Shown here: piece by piece, positions 11,170 to 23,547 of the stretch
How the letters are laid out: each line of letters begins with the position of its first letter
Position numbering within the stretch: the stretch's first letter is position 1
Origin: Prionace glauca
Taxonomy: Eukaryota; Chordata; Chondrichthyes; Carcharhiniformes; Carcharhinidae
Length of the DNA stretch: 64,000 bases
Direction: 5' to 3'
Assembly (NCBI GenBank): GCA_037974335.1
Contig: CM075733.1
Span: 39,769,959 to 39,833,958 of the forward strand
Notes under the pieces: model-generated
Databases searched by the model: none
Told to the model about the DNA's origin: nothing
Seen by the model: only the letters and a program-made list of their open reading frames with translations
Program-made: the position numbers and the translations under genes

Positions 11170-11322
11170 TGAGCCTGAAGAGAATCAGGGATTTAATTAA
11201 AGGATATGGATAGAGGGGGGGAAGTGAGATAAAAATTCAGCCATGATTTTCGTGAATGGTGGAGTAGACTTGATGGGACATTAAGGCCTACTGCTACATT
11301 TATTTCTTATGTTTTTCTTATT
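11170..11322 (+). mobile_element. CR1 3'-end fragment
   Basis: Degenerate match to the CR1 3' end: GGGATTTAATTAAAGG, CAGCCATGAT, then TTTATTTCTTATG at the terminus. Confidence 0.65.
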
Positions 11323-11649
11323 TAGAGGGAAGAAGGAAAAATACATTGTTTAGAGGGGAGGACGGTTCCAGGTATTGTAAGTTACTGGGGGCTTTAATTG
11401 GCCAAAATCTAATTGGATGAGTGGAGGATAGGGGCATTGTTGAAAAGGTGCTCAACAAGGGATCAAGAGGTTCCGGCTGTCTTAAAGCTACCTCAATGAG
11501 AGGGGACTGAATTTTCATTGAGTCACACAGGAACGAAAATTCAATTTAACAGCCTCCTGGCCATTTTCCTTGAGATGGACTTAGGTTGGAAGGATTACCC
11601 ACCATGAAGTGGTGGTAACCAATTGCGGTGATTAAAAGTTAAATTTAAT

Positions 11650-11902
11650 ATATTAGTCACAAGTAAGACTTACATTAACACTGCAATGAAGTTGCTGTGA
11701 AATTCCCCTAGTCACCACACTCTGGCACCAATGCAAGTAACCAACATGTCTTTTAGACTGTGGGAGGAAACTGGAGCACCTGGACAAAGCTCACGCTGAT
11801 ATGGGGAAAACATGCAAACTCCACACAGTGACCCAAGCCGGGAATCGAACCTGGGTCTCTAGCACTGTTAGAAAACAGTGCTAACCAGTGTACCACCAAT
11901 GG
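11650..11902 (-). mobile_element. tRNA-headed SINE
   Basis: Antisense copy with the tRNA-like head at its right end (GGAATCGAACC at about 11841) and the CATTAACACTGCAATGAAGT tail at its left. Confidence 0.85.
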
Positions 11903-12574
11903 AGAAGGATGGGATTTCGGCTGTAATATCATGGTATGTCAGAAATTTGAGTTTATTTCTGCCATTTCCTCAAATTAATATAAAGTAACATGAAAGAATG
12001 AAAACCGCTGAATGTACAAGTATAATTTTGAATATAGCATATTTACCTACCATCCTTTTATTTTAATAGCATCTCTCAACGATTATGAAGTAACACATGA
12101 GCAGAACAAACAGAATATAGCGGACAACTGAGTGGAGATCGTTCAGAATAATTGCGGATTCTGCAATATAACCACACTGGGTAAAGAATAATTCTGTAGC
12201 TGTAGCTGGAGTAAACTAAAGAAAATTGACAATTTGTTATTAGTCCAGTTTGCACTAGCGTATTCCACTTGAATTGAGAGGGACTGCAGGTTCATCACAA
12301 GATTACAGCTCATCACACTTTATTTATTTCCAGATATAACTCAATGAATAAATATAAACTAATAAATAATATCTCAAATAGTAAATATACCCTTCTGATC
12401 TGAGCTTCTTCAGAAATGTGGAATGTACCTTCAATCGAAATGTTTCTTTGTCATGCTGGATTACTGGGGAGAGATGAACCATAACCCATTTTTACAGTAC
12501 TAGCTGCAGTATTCTGATAAGTGTTCATTAACACTGAAAATCTGGGGGACATTTAAACAATTTTCTATTCCAAA

Positions 12575-12742
12575 GATGTGCGGGTTAGGTGGATTGACAA
12601 TGCTAAATTTCCCCTTAATGTCAGGGAGACTAAGTAGGGTAAATGCATGGGGTTGTGGGGATAGGCCATTGGTGGGATTGTGGTCAGTGTAGACTCTATG
12701 GGCCAAATGGCCTGCTTCTGCACTGTAAGATACTATGACTGG
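12575..12742 (+). mobile_element. SINE 3' body, CR1-tailed type
   Basis: Carries GTGCGGGTTAGGTGGATTG and then a 3' end (ATGGCCTGCTTCTGCACTGTA) of the same kind as a CR1 end. The tRNA head is missing. Confidence 0.75.
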
Positions 12743-12870
12743 GATTCTCTGCTAGCATCGCCTTTAACCTGGAGGATCCTGCTCGAAGTCAATGGACTTT
12801 TGCATGATCCTCGCACCACCTGCTATAATTCCCATGCTGAGTGGGATGGGAGAATTCCGGCCTATGACTC
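12743..12870 (+). repeat. Short interspersed repeat, about 110 bp
   Basis: A repeat beginning GGGATTCTCTG and ending near GGGAGAATTCCGGCC. Relatives occur at 29660-29775 (reverse of 47160-47290), 24888-24965 and 35880-36010. It has no visible coding. Confidence 0.5.
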
Positions 12871-12889
12871 TATGACTGTAGTGTTTGAG

Positions 12890-14560
12890 TGCCTGAGGGA
12901 ATGGGTAAATGTGGAGATGGGCTGGGAGGTGTTGTAAGGGGATGGGGTGATAGTTGAGTAGGGTGGCAGTGTTGCAGGTAGATTGAGAGTTAGTTGAGGA
13001 GGGTGGTAGGTGGTTAGGGTGGTGAGATAGGGTGGTCTGGTCAGGGATGAGGTGGGGGGCGTTAGAGGTAAGAAGCTGGATGTTGGTGGGGGGGGGGGGG
13101 ATTGTGGCTTGGTTGGGTCAGGGGTTGTTGGTGGGGTGTTGGGAGAGTCGGGGGAGTCAAGTAGTGATATTGGTTCAGGTTTGGTCGGTGGGTCTAGTAG
13201 GAGGGGTGGGGGAGTGTTGGTTGGGCATCAGCATGTGTGATTGATGAGTCTATTATACAGTGACCCAGGAATTTGATCAGGATTTTTCTGTCTAAAGCTT
13301 CCTGAGTAACTATCAAGGTAAGCCAGTCAGAAGTGTCTGAAGTCTGAATAGGACTCAAGAGTTAAAGATTTTTGCTGAGGAATTCTGTTAATTCCCATCA
13401 TATTTTATAAAACATGGTCAATCTGTTTTTTTTAAATCTCCTTTGTTGTACTGATCCCATTCCAAGTCTTTGATCAAAGATGTTGGGGGGGGATGTTGGT
13501 GGTGGGCAGCAGGGGTGTGATTCAGCTAGTTTGCCACGCTGCCCTAGCAGCGCAATGGGCTGGGAGACTTCTGCTGAGTGCCACGGTCTCCACTCTTCTC
13601 CCGCTGCCGGATTTCCGCTGCCATCAGCTCTGTGCCACAAATCAGTGCAGAGCTGTGTAAATTATGCTATTGAATATTAGCATAGCATTAGCGGACTGGG
13701 ACTGAAGTCTCCAGGCCCATTTGCCTCTCCCACCACCGCACCTCCCCCCCTCCCCCGCCGCCACAGAGTATTTCATTCCAGCAGGGTATACAACAGCTCC
13801 AGTCTGTCCATCTCTGCTAGAGTGAAAGGCAGCCATGGAGGCCCCCAGGAGTTTGGGGTTAAGGTGAGATCCCCCCCCCCCTTGGGCATTGTCAGCTCAG
13901 CAGTGCCAGCCTGGCTCCCTGGCACTGCCCAAGAAACAAAGTGGCAATATCTAGGGGCGCCTTGGCACTGCCCACAAACCATCCAGCAGCACCAATGGAG
14001 TGGAACCAGAGCAGGGGCAAGACCTATGGGGGGGTGGGGCCTCTGGGGGGACATCGATGGTGTTGGGCGGTCCCACTGCCAATCTGCACTCGGTGGTGAC
14101 AGAGGGAAGGAGGCCAGCAATCGGCACTGGACGTTGGGGTGGAAGGGGGAAGGTCTCGGCCTGCAGGGAGGGTCAGGACTGCGATGGGGAGTGGGGGAAT
14201 GGGGGTGGCATCAGGACTGTGGGGGTGAATGGTTGGGAGATTGGGACTGCGGAGGTGGCAAATCGAAGCGGGCCAGGAGGGTGGGGGAAGTCGGGGCTTA
14301 CCCACACACTTCTGGGGAGTCAGTGATCAGGGTATGGGTGGGGGGGTGGTGTGGGGGGGGGATGGGGGTTGCTCGGTCAGCGATGCAAGGTCATGGAGCT
14401 GGCCAATGATCAAGCTGGCCAGCAATCAGGAGCCGGTGTACAGTACTATTGGACTTGCATTGATCTCCACTATGATAGATCAGCACATGCGCAGTGGCCG
14501 GCAGTGCTATGCTATTGGCCTCTGCAACAGGAATTGGCCCCACCGAGAGCTTTTTAATGA
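12890..14560. repeat. G-rich block, no gene recognised
   Basis: The plus strand is strongly G-rich, with many GGG and GGGG runs (13027-13225, 14000-14400) and a G11-type run near 13089. Long open frames here are compositional artefacts without domain similarity. Runs of G tracts could form quadruplexes. Confidence 0.5.
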
Positions 14561-15145
14561 GATTCACGCTCGGGTTCTCTGCTGTGCACAGAGTGTGGGA
14601 GATTCATTTTGAAAAGTTCCGCAGAAAAGAGCAGCGGGATTTACTCCAGTTTATACGGAAATTCAACAATTTGAATTCTTTTGGGAGAATCTCGTCCAAG
14701 ATTTTGGTGTACTTCTCAGACTGATTCGCGCAGAGTCAGGCAACATTTTTTTTTTCAATTTTATTTAAATCTCACACCATATCCCACATACAATTTGCAT
14801 TCTCTGGCAAACATTTGGTAGGCTATAACTCTGAGATTTTAGTACTGCTTTGTCCTTTCCCATCTCTAATATACCCATCATTCCCCACTTCAAAAGTTTC
14901 CATCCACTACATAATTTATGATTATGACAGAAATCTAAAGAGTTAATTCCTATGGGGAGATGGAAACTAAATAAAAATATAATGCACCTACCATCATAAT
15001 TTTCATTCTTCCATGCGGCAACTGTAAAAATGAGATTAAAGAAAGATAATATTTAGAAATAAACTTTTAGTAATAAATATATGATAGGTTTAATCATTGC
15101 CAGGATTTTGATTCCATTTCTGTGGTAGCCACAAGTGCATAAATC
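14561..15145. other. No gene recognised
   Basis: AT-rich sequence with a T-tract near 14748. Nothing recognised. Confidence 0.4.
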
Positions 15146-15530
15146 ATGATACCCCCTCCACGAACATCCTCAACACCGGTGCCCCACAAAGCTGTTCTCA
15201 GCCTCCTACTATACTCCTTATACATCTATGACTGTGTGGCTAAATTCCCCTCCAACTCCAGTTTCAAGTTTGCTGACGACACCACCGTAGTAGGTCAGAT
15301 CTCAAACAATGATGAGACAGGGTACAGTAATGTGGTAGAGAATCTGATGAACTGGTGCAGCAACAGTAATCTTTCCCTCAATGTCAACGAAATGAAGGAC
15401 ATTGTCATCAACTTCAGGAAGCGTAAAGGAAAACAATCCCCTGTCTACATCAATGAGGATGAAGTAAAAAGGGTCAAGAGCTTCAATAAAGAACATCTTT
15501 CACTAGGGTACTGTAGTCGCAAATCTTTAT
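15146..15530 (+). mobile_element. L2/Rex-like LINE RT fragment
   Basis: Encodes an RT palm segment with FKFADDTTVVG, then LSLNVNEMKDIVINFRKR, typical of the L2/Rex part of the CR1/jockey superfamily. It is the sense counterpart of the antisense copy at 44155-45205 and keeps the catalytic Asp pair (GACGAC). Confidence 0.8.
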
Positions 15531-16389
15531 GTAAGCTAAAGTTGAGCTCAATACTTAGCCTCTGAAAAACCCCTTACACTAGTCCTCCTGGGTTGCCACA
15601 GCAGTTGGGAAGGGACTGCAGTATGGAGCTGACAAGGGCGAATTTATGCAAAACATTTTAAGTCCAAGATGAGCATGAAATAGGGAGTTTCCAATCCATT
15701 TTTGGGTGCGTCCAAATTTGTGATCTTATGTAAAAAAAATCAAAAATGTTTCTTGCCTGTAGGGGGAGAGAGTGGAGCTTAAATCGTGTGAATGCTCCTT
15801 CAGAGCAACAGATGGCTCCATTGTGCACACTTAAGTCCCTCTGCTCTGAGAGCCTCTACTGCGCTCAATCAGCCTCCATGCTTTTACAGCCACCCCCCTC
15901 CCCCTGCTACTGTGGGGACGCAACTCGCAGTAGTCAAGCCCACCCCTCGCCACTGATTGGCCTGCCCCAGACTGGCCCCGCCCCTTGGCACAGCCCAGTG
16001 CCTAGTGGGGGGTGCCAAGATGCCAGGTCGGAACTGCCCAACGGATATCACCCACTTACTGCTGACCTCCCAGGGAGCCATAACAAGCCTTCGGTTCTAC
16101 CAGCGAGGCCATCACATCTGGTTCCCTTTGCTGGGGATTAGCTGTGACCCTCACCAGAGAGAACCTCATCCAGCAAGGCCATAGAGACAAGTGAGCCTGG
16201 ACGATAAAGTCCCGGGCTCACTAATTACATTTAAATTATATTAAAATTCAATTTAAATAATTTAATCAGCCTTGTGCTGGATATGGGAGTGAGATGGAAC
16301 TTGCCAGATTTCTAATGCCGGTAAGATCACAAAAGGCGAGAAATCAAGCACGAACCTAATTTGTTGGTGCAATCTTACCAGGTCATCCC
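15531..16389. other. No gene recognised
   Basis: A moderately GC-rich stretch (15870-16190) resembles the G-rich block on the other strand. No host exon recognised. Confidence 0.35.
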
Positions 16390-17910
16390 ACCACCCCATG
16401 GGGCATGATAGTAAGATCGTCCCCTATGGAACTGTGTATGCACTGTCCTCAGTAGATCTACAAGATGAGAGACTCTTAAAAACATTTAATCATGTAACTG
16501 AAGGAATAATTATAATGACGGAGGCCCAACTCAAAGGGTGGGCATGTGATAATCTCTTCAGAGACCTGATAGATGAAGTTAAGTCTGACATTGAAGATTT
16601 GACATTTGGAATCGTTCCCTGACATTTGCCTCCCTATACAAAATAAATTTTTTTAACATTCACAAAGACAAACGTGAATTAGTGATCACTCAACCAAGTG
16701 GCAGTCCAGTGAAGGGGGCTACAAAATTTATTTTGGTGGTCCCAGAGGAGAATATTTCCAAACAGGGTCTTCAAGAGCAGCTACAGATTTAAATCACTAC
16801 GGACAAAAGAATGGGGCTGGGTTCGCTGAGCCAGGTCTAAAGGATTTATGACCCATAAGGAGGACCAGGCACATTTGAGCACAACAGAATGCTGTTCAGA
16901 ATCAGAACATTACATAGTGTGCGCCAGTTGGACCCTTGAGCCTTGAGGGAACATCAACTAGTTATTTACCATTGAAGGAAGCATTTAAAATGGTACAGGT
17001 GGGCCCCACATAATGGTACATGATCACACTGGAGGCAGAAATAATCTTTGGGGCCTTACTTTGTGAAAGCAATCACAGCTTTGTCTGCCAATGACAGACT
17101 CATTGACTATGGGAGAGTTCCCTCTTCCTGGAAAAACAAGAGGTTCCAAGCTTGGTGCCTAGTGGGATGACTCATTATATATTGATGAGACATTGGGGGA
17201 CATTGGTCTGACAGGCCATGCGGGAGGCTATGGAATTTGTCCATGAATATGTCAGGCATTCCAAAGAAAATGTCCATAAAGGATGGATACAGATGAACCC
17301 AGATTGCCATCAGATTGAAACAATCAGGATTACACCATTGGCAATATGTATTTGTTCCAAGAATGGCAGGAAATTGCCTAACTAACTGTGAGAAATAATC
17401 AGGATGGGGATTATCATAGGGACAAGGGTAATGTTATTGTGGGCCAGCACGATGTGCTGTTATCAAAGAAGATCTGTTAAATTGACAGCTTTGGCAGTGT
17501 CTTGCTACGCTTCTATGCCATCCTGCAAAAAGGGAGAAGCGGGAAATTTAGAAGCTGAAATTTACAGCAGGGTAGTTTAGGAAAACGTCTGACATCTGGG
17601 CAACCAGCCATCCAAAAGATTCAGAGAGGTGTTCTCACCATCATATTGGTCTTTTTGGGTAGTCACTCCAATGGCCAAAGGGTGGGGGCCGTGGCTGAAA
17701 GAGTTAATAATCCCTCAAGTTTAAAAATCACACAAATTGCATTGGGAAGCCTTGGCATCATAGTGGCTTTTGCCCTACAATATCTGTTCTCATCATTTCT
17801 TCTCACTTACCCAGTTCATCCAAAGAGTCTTCTCTCGCTTTATCACTGGGCCAAGGTGATCACCAATCCAATACAATCACCTCAGTGGGTCCTCATGTGC
17901 AGTTAGCATG
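16390..17910 (+). other. Unclassified region with cysteine-rich and membrane-like reading frames
   Basis: Short frames at 16398-16622 and 17646-17906 look more protein-like than chance. The second has a hydrophobic segment (IALGSLGIIVAFALQYLF). A Cys-rich stretch occurs near 16885. No family was recognised. It may be a decayed element, possibly envelope-like, or coincidence. Confidence 0.2.
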
Positions 17911-18289
17911 CTGGTGCTCCTATTGCCAGTTGCTGTCTTCCTTGTACTCAGGTACTTACCTACCTGTCTAATTGTGCTTGACAAGACTCCACTCCCCACA
18001 TCCCACCGCCCCCCCCCCCCGCCCATCCCAACTATCCCTGTAATTCCAAGAGAGTGACCGTTTTCTGCACAGCCCCTCACGTGTGCTACAGGGAAGACAT
18101 GTATTTTCAAATGGATAAGACAGAGCTCTTTGTGCCAGTCACTTCTGTACAGGGTCTAGGTGATTCCCTGAAGTGGATACAACTGGCTCCCCCTTGTGTA
18201 CCTGCCTCCTTTCGTCAGATCTGCCTTAGGTAATGTACGCAGTCCATATGTCCTATGAAAATCTCAACATCCTCATTAATGAGCTTAAG

Positions 18290-19060
18290 TTTTTTGATGA
18301 GGCAATAGTATCAATGAAGGTAATGCAGTTGATGTGAAGTACATTAACTTCCAAAGGACATTTCATGGATTGCCACATAACAGGCTTGATTGCAATGTTA
18401 CAGCTCATGAAATCAAGTGGGACATGAATTGGCTGGGTGATTGGATACAGAGAGTAGTGGAGAATCATTGTTTATTTGACTGGAGGAGAGTATGTGGTAG
18501 GTTTTGTTTTAGGAGTCAGCTATTGGAACCACAGCTTTTCTTGGTATATTTCAATGACTTAGACTTGGCCGTGCAAGGCACAATTTCAAAATTCACACGT
18601 GACACAAAGCTCCAAAATATTGTGGCCTGTGAGAAAGATAGTGAAAATCTTCTGGAGGAAATGGAAAGCTTCATTTAGTGGATGCACACACAACAAAGAG
18701 TAGTAACACATTTTAGTAGAAAGAACAGAGAGGGACAGGTGACCTGAGCTGCGTGGGTTAGAGTGATTAGTGGGTAAAATATGTAGAGATATGGGGGTAG
18801 GGACTGGGTAGGATTGTGGTCGGTGCAGACTTGATGGGCCGAATGGCCTCTTTCTGTACTGTAGGGTTTCTCTGATTTCTCTCTCTGATATGGATGCAAT
18901 TCTAAAGAGGGTGAGAACGTGTGTGAATATGTGCAGAAATCTTTCAAAATAGCTGGGTTGGTTCAGGAAGTGGTTCAGCAAGCACCTGGGATCCTGAACT
19001 ATATAAATAGCAGCGTGTACAACAAAGTTATAATTGAACCTTTATTAAGATACTGGTTCA
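18290..19060 (+). mobile_element. CR1-like LINE fragment interrupted by a SINE
   Basis: Encodes degraded RT pieces: an NFQRTF segment (motif A), LEPQLFLVYFNDLDL (motif B side) and SKFTRDTKL (motif C, decayed). The later part (18880-19060) continues downstream CR1 sequence after a SINE 3' body. Confidence 0.65.
18740..18876 (+). mobile_element. SINE 3' body, CR1-tailed type
   Basis: Contains GATTGTGGTCGGTGCAGACT and GGGCCGAATGGCC then TTTCTGTACTGTAGGG. It is inserted within the CR1-like fragment. Confidence 0.75.
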
Positions 19061-20490
19061 ACATTAACGGGCATATTGGCCAAAACTTTCTGTTCCTGTT
19101 CTTTATGGGCAGATTTGGGAGATGGAAGTGGAAAATCTCGCAAGAGGCCCAAATCATGTTTTTCTTTGACAGGAAGTGTCAGTGCGATTGGCCCTGCCCC
19201 TGCCACCCCCACTAGTTATGTAATGGGAATCCTGATGTTCAACACTGGGGACAGTCAGGATCTGAATCGGACTCCCCGGCCTTTCAACAAGCTAATAAGA
19301 TTCATAGGCAGAATACAGTCTTTAAGAGAACAGGGGATCAGTCAAAAGTTAAATGATTATTAGGCAGGCTAACACAAATAACTTACACATAAGTGAAGGC
19401 AGTAATTAAATCAGAACAAGTAGTTATGATTATAAAACATGTTTGCTGATATTTTAAATGTATTTTAAATGGATTATTTCGTCAAACAAAGTTACAGAAA
19501 GGATGGGGTAAATGTCATTAGTTTAAAACCGGAAGTCTGGGAATCGGCTAGTCAGCATATTGGGAATTCCTATGAGGAAACATATTCTGCAACATTAATG
19601 AATAGATGTATTCACTGCCTACACACAGTGGGCAGTGGATGCAGGAACACACGTTTATTCAACTTGGCAGTGAGCCGGTGGGGATGTTCACTTTGACCTT
19701 ATGGCAGCATCTACCATTGTCAGGCAACAGGGATGTAGTTAGAGCCAAGAAGAGAGGCTATGTCAGGATTTAAAGGAGGAATAAAATATCACCATGCTAT
19801 TAAGTATCATATGGTTGGCTGCTGAGATACTTGATGGAGATTTGTACTGATGAATGATTACTAAATGAAATTGATTTTAATGAAAGGCAGAATTATTGAT
19901 TAAGAAAAACTATAAGTGATCTGTATTTCATCATGTACTTTAGGTCTTTTGGAATGGTTCTGTAGCTCTGTTCCTATTGCTGTTTAACCCTTTGGAAGTC
20001 TCTGGTCGACTGTATGTTTGTTCCATGTAAAATATATTTGCTACACCTTTGCACAGAGGTATTTGCCTTGTGAGTTTTGAATTGTCTAAGTTTCTGCAGC
20101 TATTTATATTTGATTATATCAGTTAACTCCAACACCACAGAAAAAGCTATTAGTTACACTCAAAGCTGAGAGATAGAGGATAAACTCTAATGAACAATGG
20201 CAGAATGGTGGAAATTACCTGGAAAGTGTTACAGAAGTAATGTCCAGGTAGGAGGAAGTGCTACAGCATGAAAAGACCTTCCACACTGTTTGTGGGGCAG
20301 CCTCTAATGATACCCTGAAGGGCCACTGACTGGATTCACAATCTGTTACTAATGGGTAGACCATAGACATTGCAAGCCAGACCATTCACACATGCAAATT
20401 ACAAACATGGTCCAGCAACATGTGTCTCCTTAATGGCTAATCTATTGCCTAATCCAAACAACAAAGTTTCATCAAGATACCTTCCCTTAC
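19061..20490. other. No gene recognised; may hold further exons of the Ig-type gene
   Basis: This is downstream of the V exon on the minus strand. I could not identify a membrane or cytoplasmic exon, which may lie beyond the window. Confidence 0.3.
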
Positions 20491-20844
20491 CTTGAACAGT
20501 TAGATGACTCCCAGAACCCATGATCTTCTTTGAAAGTGAGCCTTTGTGAATAAGGATGTTACAATAATATATCCCTGTGTCACTAATAAGAAGGTCCTTA
20601 ATCCTCAGTTTGCTGTAGAAATAAGTTGTGTTCACCCTGGACACAATGATACGATCATCTTCCAACTCGGCACTGATATTTCTCACATGTGTATCACCTA
20701 GTATCACTTTAACGTAATGCCAATAGATACTGCCATTTGCTGCCTTGCCTTCATCCTGTAGAATGCAGTCGAAATGGGCAGTCTGGCCTTCCTGCAGCCA
20801 GAGTGTTGGGGGAAACTGTAGTCTCTTTGATCCAACTGCAACAC
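20491..20844 (-). CDS. Ig V-set gene exon 2, V domain
   Basis: A 354-bp exon, a usual size for a complete V domain, ending in phase 1. The acceptor is TGTAATAG and the donor CAAG|GTAAGG. The two Cys, the core Trp and the DTGIYYC motif are intact and there is no internal stop, which argues for a functional exon. Confidence 0.8.
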
Positions 20845-21009
20845 CTATTACAGAACAACCTCATTAAAGTGTTGAAGATCGTTACAACTCGTCAATGTAA
20901 GTTATAGTAAATCTGTCACAATATTGAGAGTGATAACTCAGATACATTACTTATATCTAGAATCAATATACTTACAGGCTGCAAACAAAAGCAATGTGGC
21001 AAGCATCAT
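20491..21009 (-). CDS. Immunoglobulin V-set receptor gene, exons 1-2 (partial)
   Basis: Two coding exons with matching splice signals. Exon 1 (21009-20976) encodes a signal peptide, MMLATLLLFAA, and ends in phase 1 at a GTAAGT donor. Exon 2 (20844-20491) starts after a TAG acceptor and restores the frame with a Cys codon. It encodes one V-set domain: HFDC (first Cys), IYWHY (core Trp), RIIVSRVN, then LLISDTGIYYC (second Cys). It finishes with GSGSHLTVQ, resembling the J-like G strand of TCR-type, CD8-like or NKp30-like V domains, and a GTAAGG donor. The product should be a secreted or membrane immune receptor. Membrane and tail exons were not found. It lies downstream of TRIM45 on the same strand. 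Mammalian TRIM45 sits near several Ig genes (VTCN1, CD101), but this domain does not clearly match either. Confidence 0.75.
20976..21009 (-). CDS. Ig V-set gene exon 1, signal peptide
   Basis: Two ATGs in tandem (21009 and 21006) start a short hydrophobic leader. The donor is GCCT|GTAAGT. Split codon T|GT encodes Cys at the junction. Confidence 0.7.
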
Positions 21010-22214
21010 GCGTTATCATTAACGATGGTATGAATAAATGGATTTCTTTGCTGCCGTAAGTTAACTGTAGCAGCAATTTCACTTCCTTTTTTCTTAGTAA
21101 GCACTTCTCCTTTGCTACATTTGTTCTCAGAATGCCTCTCATTTTAATGAAACTAGTTTCTTGTTTGAAAGATCTGTTGTAAAATGCATTTTTTTCTGTG
21201 AATTTCTGAGTGTTAGAAAAACATTTGCAAATGTCCTGAAATATGTTGATAATAAGAGAATCAAGTCATTAATTTATTTTGAGAAACTGGCATTTTTATC
21301 CTTTCTGGAATTCTAACAGGTCAGTTATTGAAGAGAAACTCTCTATCTGACTTGATCTATGGAATGTTACTGGGATTGTTTCCATGGGTGATTTTCTTCT
21401 GCGATATTAAGATTTAATGCAGCAAATAGGAAAGCGAGTATCTCCCTCCTGAGAGAGTCAAAGTAAGTCTATCTAAAATGGCCACTAAAAGAATGAGGAG
21501 AGATTAGGACAGATTAAGAGAGGTATCTTTATATAGCACATTGTTAAGAGTCAGGAATGTTTAGTCATTGGGACTAATTGCATCTTTTAAAGGAAAATTG
21601 GATCAAGTTTTGAAACGGAGGAACATAATTAGAAAATGCTGGAAATGCTTAACAGGTCAGACAGCATCTAACCAACAGAAACAGAGTTAACGTCCCCATA
21701 ATCAGTTTGAAAAGTTTCCAGAATCCATTGAACTTTGCTTTGTGTTAGTTTTGGAATGCTTTTGTTTTGGAATGTTTTAGCTAAGAGATAGCATAGACAT
21801 TATGGACTAATTGGCTGCTTCTGTGCTGTTCAACTACTATTTGTGATACCGCAAAGGGGATTGATCTCAATATAAGCAAGGCAAATGTTTGCCAAAGGTT
21901 GTAATGTGACCTCTTGCCACAGTTTCGCTATTGTAAGAAGTGTAAGAACAAATATTCAGGAAGGCTCCAAAGCCATTAAATGCACATTTGCTGAACATGA
22001 TGCTTAAGGCCAACAGTATGAAGAAACAACTTGAAGACCATGCTGAACTCCTATTTAATGAATAATTGTGCTTGAATGACAGACCCAAAGGAAGCTTCAA
22101 AAGGAACACTATTGTTACGTTACATCAAGAGGTTGACGTTAGGGTCCAACCCAAAATTCAATCAAGAAGTACAACTGAAAAAGACAAGCACTGTACTCAT
22201 GAACAAAGCAAAAG
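21010..22214. other. Ig gene upstream region; no other gene recognised
   Basis: Positions 21632-21695 match the short repeat also found at 29436 and 45462. No exon seen. Confidence 0.35.
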
Positions 22215-22309
22215 CTAATGGGGCCACAAATGACTGCTTGGAAGAGAAGAAATGAAGAAGTACAATATGATGTATAAATTATTTGGGGAAAATGTGATTT
22301 GTTTCTCCT

Positions 22310-22412
22310 GCTTTAATACCTTCAAAATACTTTCCCCTTTGAATGTTTTCACAATCTTTGTGTATGTCAGAGTGAGAGCCAGTGACAACACAGCTAGGAG
22401 TCTTCTGCTCAT
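22310..22412 (-). CDS. Candidate signal-peptide exon of an unknown secreted protein
   Basis: The minus strand from an ATG at 22412 encodes MSRRLLAVLSLALTLTYT, a convincing leader, followed by a Lys-rich stretch. A possible donor follows ATTTTGAAG. A TTTATAAG box lies about 110 bp upstream (22522-22529), plausible for a promoter. No downstream exon was found and no family recognised. The phase does not fit the V exon below. Confidence 0.25.
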
Positions 22413-22529
22413 GCACTCGGTAATTTAGACTATGAATTGAAGGGTGCAGCAATTGTTAGAATCAGTTGATACAGAGGAACTGAGCTGACAGATAAATCTG
22501 GAGATACAGATTCCTGGAAATTCTTATAA

Positions 22530-23547
22530 AAGCACTTCTTAATTTTATGAACTTCTCAGAATCAGACTACTGTCAAATTTTCCGCTATGGTATTAACCCT
22601 ATAGGTCTAAGCACTGTATTTCGTTACAGTGATCTCCAAAGTGACCCCTATAAAACTAATTGTTCTTACACAATCTTTTCCCAGAGTTCCAGTGGGTTTC
22701 TGTCTTAAAGTTAATGCCATGTTTCTTTTCCCCAGATACAACCGGAGGGTGTAAAACACAGGAATTGATTAGTTACTTATGCTCTATAAAAATGTCACAG
22801 GACTGAGATGACCCCCTTCTCTCAGGGATGTACAACTGATAGAACTTCTGGTGTTTACTTCCTGGAAGTATGATTTGAGGGATAAGGGAAAGTTGCAACA
22901 TCTCCTGGTATCTGAAACAATGGTAGTATCTCAGGCAAGTGAATTTGAATAGATTTGTCATTTCAATGAGCCCTTGATCTGTAACCCAATTGAGCAGCAA
23001 ACTAATTCCATTAAATCTCAAAATACCTGTGGCTCAGTGGCCATCTTAGCTAGGAAGCTGTGGATTTTTGCGATGCTCAATTCTGTTTCCCCAGTTCCTC
23101 CTAAGCTGTGGTCTTGTGCTTCCATTGAAATGGAGTTGCTGGTGAATCACTGGCTAATTATAGGCTGATGAGCTGTAGCCAACACCAATAAAGTTATCAT
23201 TTGTTCCGTTATTGGTTTCATTGAAGATTTTACTTTTGAAATGCAAACATGAAAGGTAACTGTAAACCCAAGATTCACAGCAGTTACTTGCTGAACATTC
23301 TTGGAGGTTGGCTCCAAACCTGCACGTTTGTGTGAAACTTCTCAAACATTTTATTGGCTATGTTAATGTGAACTCAGTCAAAGCACTTCCATCTCTAAGT
23401 CAGAAGGTTGCAAGTTCATGTTCTATCCCAGAAATCTTTGCACAAACTGGACTGATCTTTCACTGCAGTATTGAATGCACTGTCAAATATGCTGTCCATA
23501 GGTGATTCATTAAACTCAAACTACATCTGCTCTCTCGAGTGGAAGTA
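22530..23547. other. No gene recognised
   Basis: Unique-looking sequence without recognisable exons. Confidence 0.35.

Noticed and set aside
13822-14409. A 195-codon plus-strand frame in the G-rich block
   Set aside because: Composition (Gly, Trp, Arg-rich) follows from the G tracts. Overlapping frames on both strands are equally open and no domain is seen.
20491-21009. Assigning the Ig gene as VTCN1 or CD101
   Set aside because: Neighbourhood alone suggests them. The V domain's J-like end does not support either, so no symbol is given.
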